NCBI RefSeq assembly: GCF_019649055.1
Contig: NW_026570222.1
Location: 2,666,001-2,730,000 of the forward strand
DNA from: Paramacrobiotus metropolitanus
Taxonomy: Eukaryota; Tardigrada; Eutardigrada; Parachela; Macrobiotidae
Reading direction: 5' to 3'
DNA length: 64,000 bases
The position numbers were made by a program, and so were the translations under genes. A model generated the notes under the pieces. It saw only the letters and a list, made by a program, of their open reading frames with translations. It made no database searches and was not told the origin of the DNA. Positions 62,109-64,000 of the stretch are shown in pieces. The stretch's first letter is position 1. Every line of letters begins with the position of its first letter.

Positions 62109-62883
62109 GATGTCTGGCGCTACTTACGATTAGAAGTACAGATGCCAGATATGAGATGACAGTACTCCCGTAGCATAGAAAAGAATCCCGTAGTATCAGT
62201 TAGAAACTTAAGGGTACAGTTATTAAAAAGTAACTTATTAGTGCACTGCCATAATTCATTATGGCATTGCAGCCATTGCTGCTTCACTCCTAGTCGCTGT
62301 GGTTTGTGTACTTTCCAAGAAAAGTCGAACTACACAGGCGATTCAGCATGGAAATCCAAAAATATTAAAGATTACACTTTCTTGCAACAAACAGCAAACT
62401 ATTGATGATAACTGATAAGTTTTTGATTTTTACGATTAAAACGATATAATCCACTGTATAAATCGGCACGTCACAGCTGTTAACGTTCAATCACAACTCA
62501 ACCGCCGAACGTCGGCGGAAAGCAGCTTACGTTGATAGCAACTGTTTCAACCTCCCTGCAGGCTGCAACAGTACAGAGTGTAGCAAAATGGATTATTGGA
62601 TAATGGCATAATGCTCATATCCAATCTGAAAAACCATAAAATTAATAAAGAATTAATAAATTTGTCAGGTTGCTGAACGATCCATAAGGATAGAGTTTCG
62701 TTACAGTTTTCTAAAGTTTGTGTTTGGGAAAATCTTTTAATGGGATACAATGATGAGAGAAACAGGCCGCTGGGAGCAGTGAGTAGCAATTCTTACCTTT
62801 GAGTTTTTCATAGTGCCCTGTGCAACTTCCAGTACTCGGTGATCGTCTTGAAGTCTTCCTTAATTATTACCTGAAACTCCAAT
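62109..62883. other. Upstream region of MNAT1, probable divergent promoter
   Basis: The interval lies between the minus-strand unknown gene and MNAT1, which point away from each other. A minus-strand ATG with a five-codon frame and a GTAAGA donor at 62811-62797 is only 73 bp from the MNAT1 start codon, which would fit a shared, two-way promoter. No canonical promoter element was identified by eye. Confidence 0.35.
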
Positions 62884-64000
62884 ATGGACTGGCAAACGTG
62901 TCCGCGCTGTAAGTCAAGCAAATACCGGAATCCGAGCCTTGTCTTGATGGTCAATGTTTGTGGCCATCAACTGTGCGAATCATGCGTCGAACAACTCTTC
63001 GTGCGAGGCAGTGGAGCCTGTCCGCAGTGCCAGAAGCCATTAAAGCGCAGCGGATTTCGCGCACAATTCTTCGAGGATGCGGAGATGGACAAAGAAGTCG
63101 ATGTGCGGCGTAAGGTGGCCAAAGAATTAACCCTGCGTCAAGAAGACTTTCCGAGCTTGAGAGACTTCAACGACTATCTGGAAGAAATTGAGAGTGTAGT
63201 ATTCAATCTCATCAACGGAGTTGACGTGGATGGAACCCGCAAGAAGATGGATGGAATAAAAGATAGATTCAAGAAAGAATTGGGTAAAAGTAAGAATCGA
63301 AAAAGCAAAGATCAGGAATTATTGGATAAAGTCGTTGCGGAAGAAAAATCTTTGGGCGATGATGTGAACAAACGCTACATGCAGGAGCAGGTGAGTTTTT
63401 TAAACACTGTTTATCTGCGTTTTTATCGGCTGCCGCTTGCCGAGTACCTCTGGCGATTCATTTGAGCGCAATTCCTAAGCAGATAAAACGGTTAATTAAA
63501 ACGTGTTATTAGTAAAATATCCCGATAATAACCGAAGTTTTGCGAATAAAGTGAAATACAAATACTAAAGCTCTCTAGCAGGTTTTAGAAGATAATTAAT
63601 TGGTCATGCTTAGCGTTGCGTTCGGAAAAGGTTTTGGAATTTAATGAAGTTCCAACTTTGGAATATGTCTATATTCCATTCTAGGTGCTCTCGTATGATA
63701 GTTAGGCGTCGTTTACTGACATGTTGTGAATTCATATAATGTGCTTTCTCCCCTCTGGTTTATTTTGCGGTGAACGCTTAATTTTTATTTGTGTGTTTAG
63801 GTGATGGCAGAAAGAGAGCGTGCAAAAATTAAAGACCGTTTACTGGATGAGCTGCAGGATTCGGAGATGTCGGCTGCCGCTGTAGTGGCCATTCACAAAC
63901 GCAAGCAAGGCATACCAGACACCACCGGACAGGAAGTCACTCCCTTACGGTCAATATCTGCAGTGCGACCAGTAATTCAAGAACCGCCGCCGCTGTTATC
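62884..64000 (+). CDS. MNAT1: CDK-activating kinase assembly factor MAT1 (MNAT1), 5' part; runs off the window
   Basis: RING-finger subunit of the CDK7-cyclin H kinase that anchors it to TFIIH, so it acts in transcription initiation and cell-cycle kinase activation in the nucleus. Exon 62884-63390 and exon 63801 to the window end (phase 0) give about 235 residues; the human protein is 309, so the C-terminal part lies beyond 64000. The N-terminal C3HC4 RING has Cys6, Cys9, Cys26, His28, Cys31, Cys34, Cys46 and Cys49, the same positions as in human MAT1. Next come the family blocks FRAQFFEDAEMDKEVDVRRK and EDFPSLRDFNDYLEEIE, then a Lys/Glu-rich coiled coil, and in exon 2 LLDELQDSEMSAAAVVA. The region after it is Pro-rich and more divergent than in human. 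The start is fixed by alignment of the RING. Confidence 0.95.

Overview
The window is eukaryotic, animal nuclear DNA. Genes are split by short GT-AG introns, mostly about 50-250 bp with a few near or above 1 kb, and several proteins are clearly metazoan. An insect-type gustatory-receptor-like gene and an OATP expansion suggest an invertebrate, probably an ecdysozoan (arthropod- or tardigrade-like). The species cannot be named from the sequence. I rebuilt gene models by hand from splice sites and reading-frame phase, and exon positions are given with each gene.

Left flank (1-9.6 kb): GTP cyclohydrolase I (GCH1, +), a 3.2 kb stretch with no recognisable gene but two fold-back repeats, the TFIIH subunit gene GTF2H5 (-), and an unidentified coiled-coil protein (+).

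Middle (10.3-58.8 kb): a tandem array of seven OATP/SLCO organic-anion-transporter genes, all on the minus strand and all apparently intact (704, 694, 739, 726, 716, 834 and 746 aa). They share an exon framework whose core exons are of identical length. Intron gains and losses and N-terminal motifs group them as (1,2), (3,4), 5 and (6,7). All seven carry a changed OATP signature, DPRWI[S/A]AWY in place of the usual GAWW form. Between copies 2 and 3 lie WDR4 (tRNA m7G46 methyltransferase subunit, -) and a gustatory-receptor-like seven-helix gene (+).

Right flank (58.8-64 kb): a 2 kb gene-poor stretch, a minus-strand gene of unknown function with a confident 3' exon and an uncertain 5' end, and the start of MNAT1/MAT1 (+), cut by the window end.

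Functional picture: housekeeping genes (GCH1 for pterins, GTF2H5 and MNAT1 for TFIIH, WDR4 for tRNA modification) surround an accessory block. That block is a membrane-transporter family grown by tandem duplication, with a chemoreceptor-like gene inside it. I saw no viral, transposon, CRISPR or prokaryotic-type element. rRNA and tRNA genes were not found by eye.
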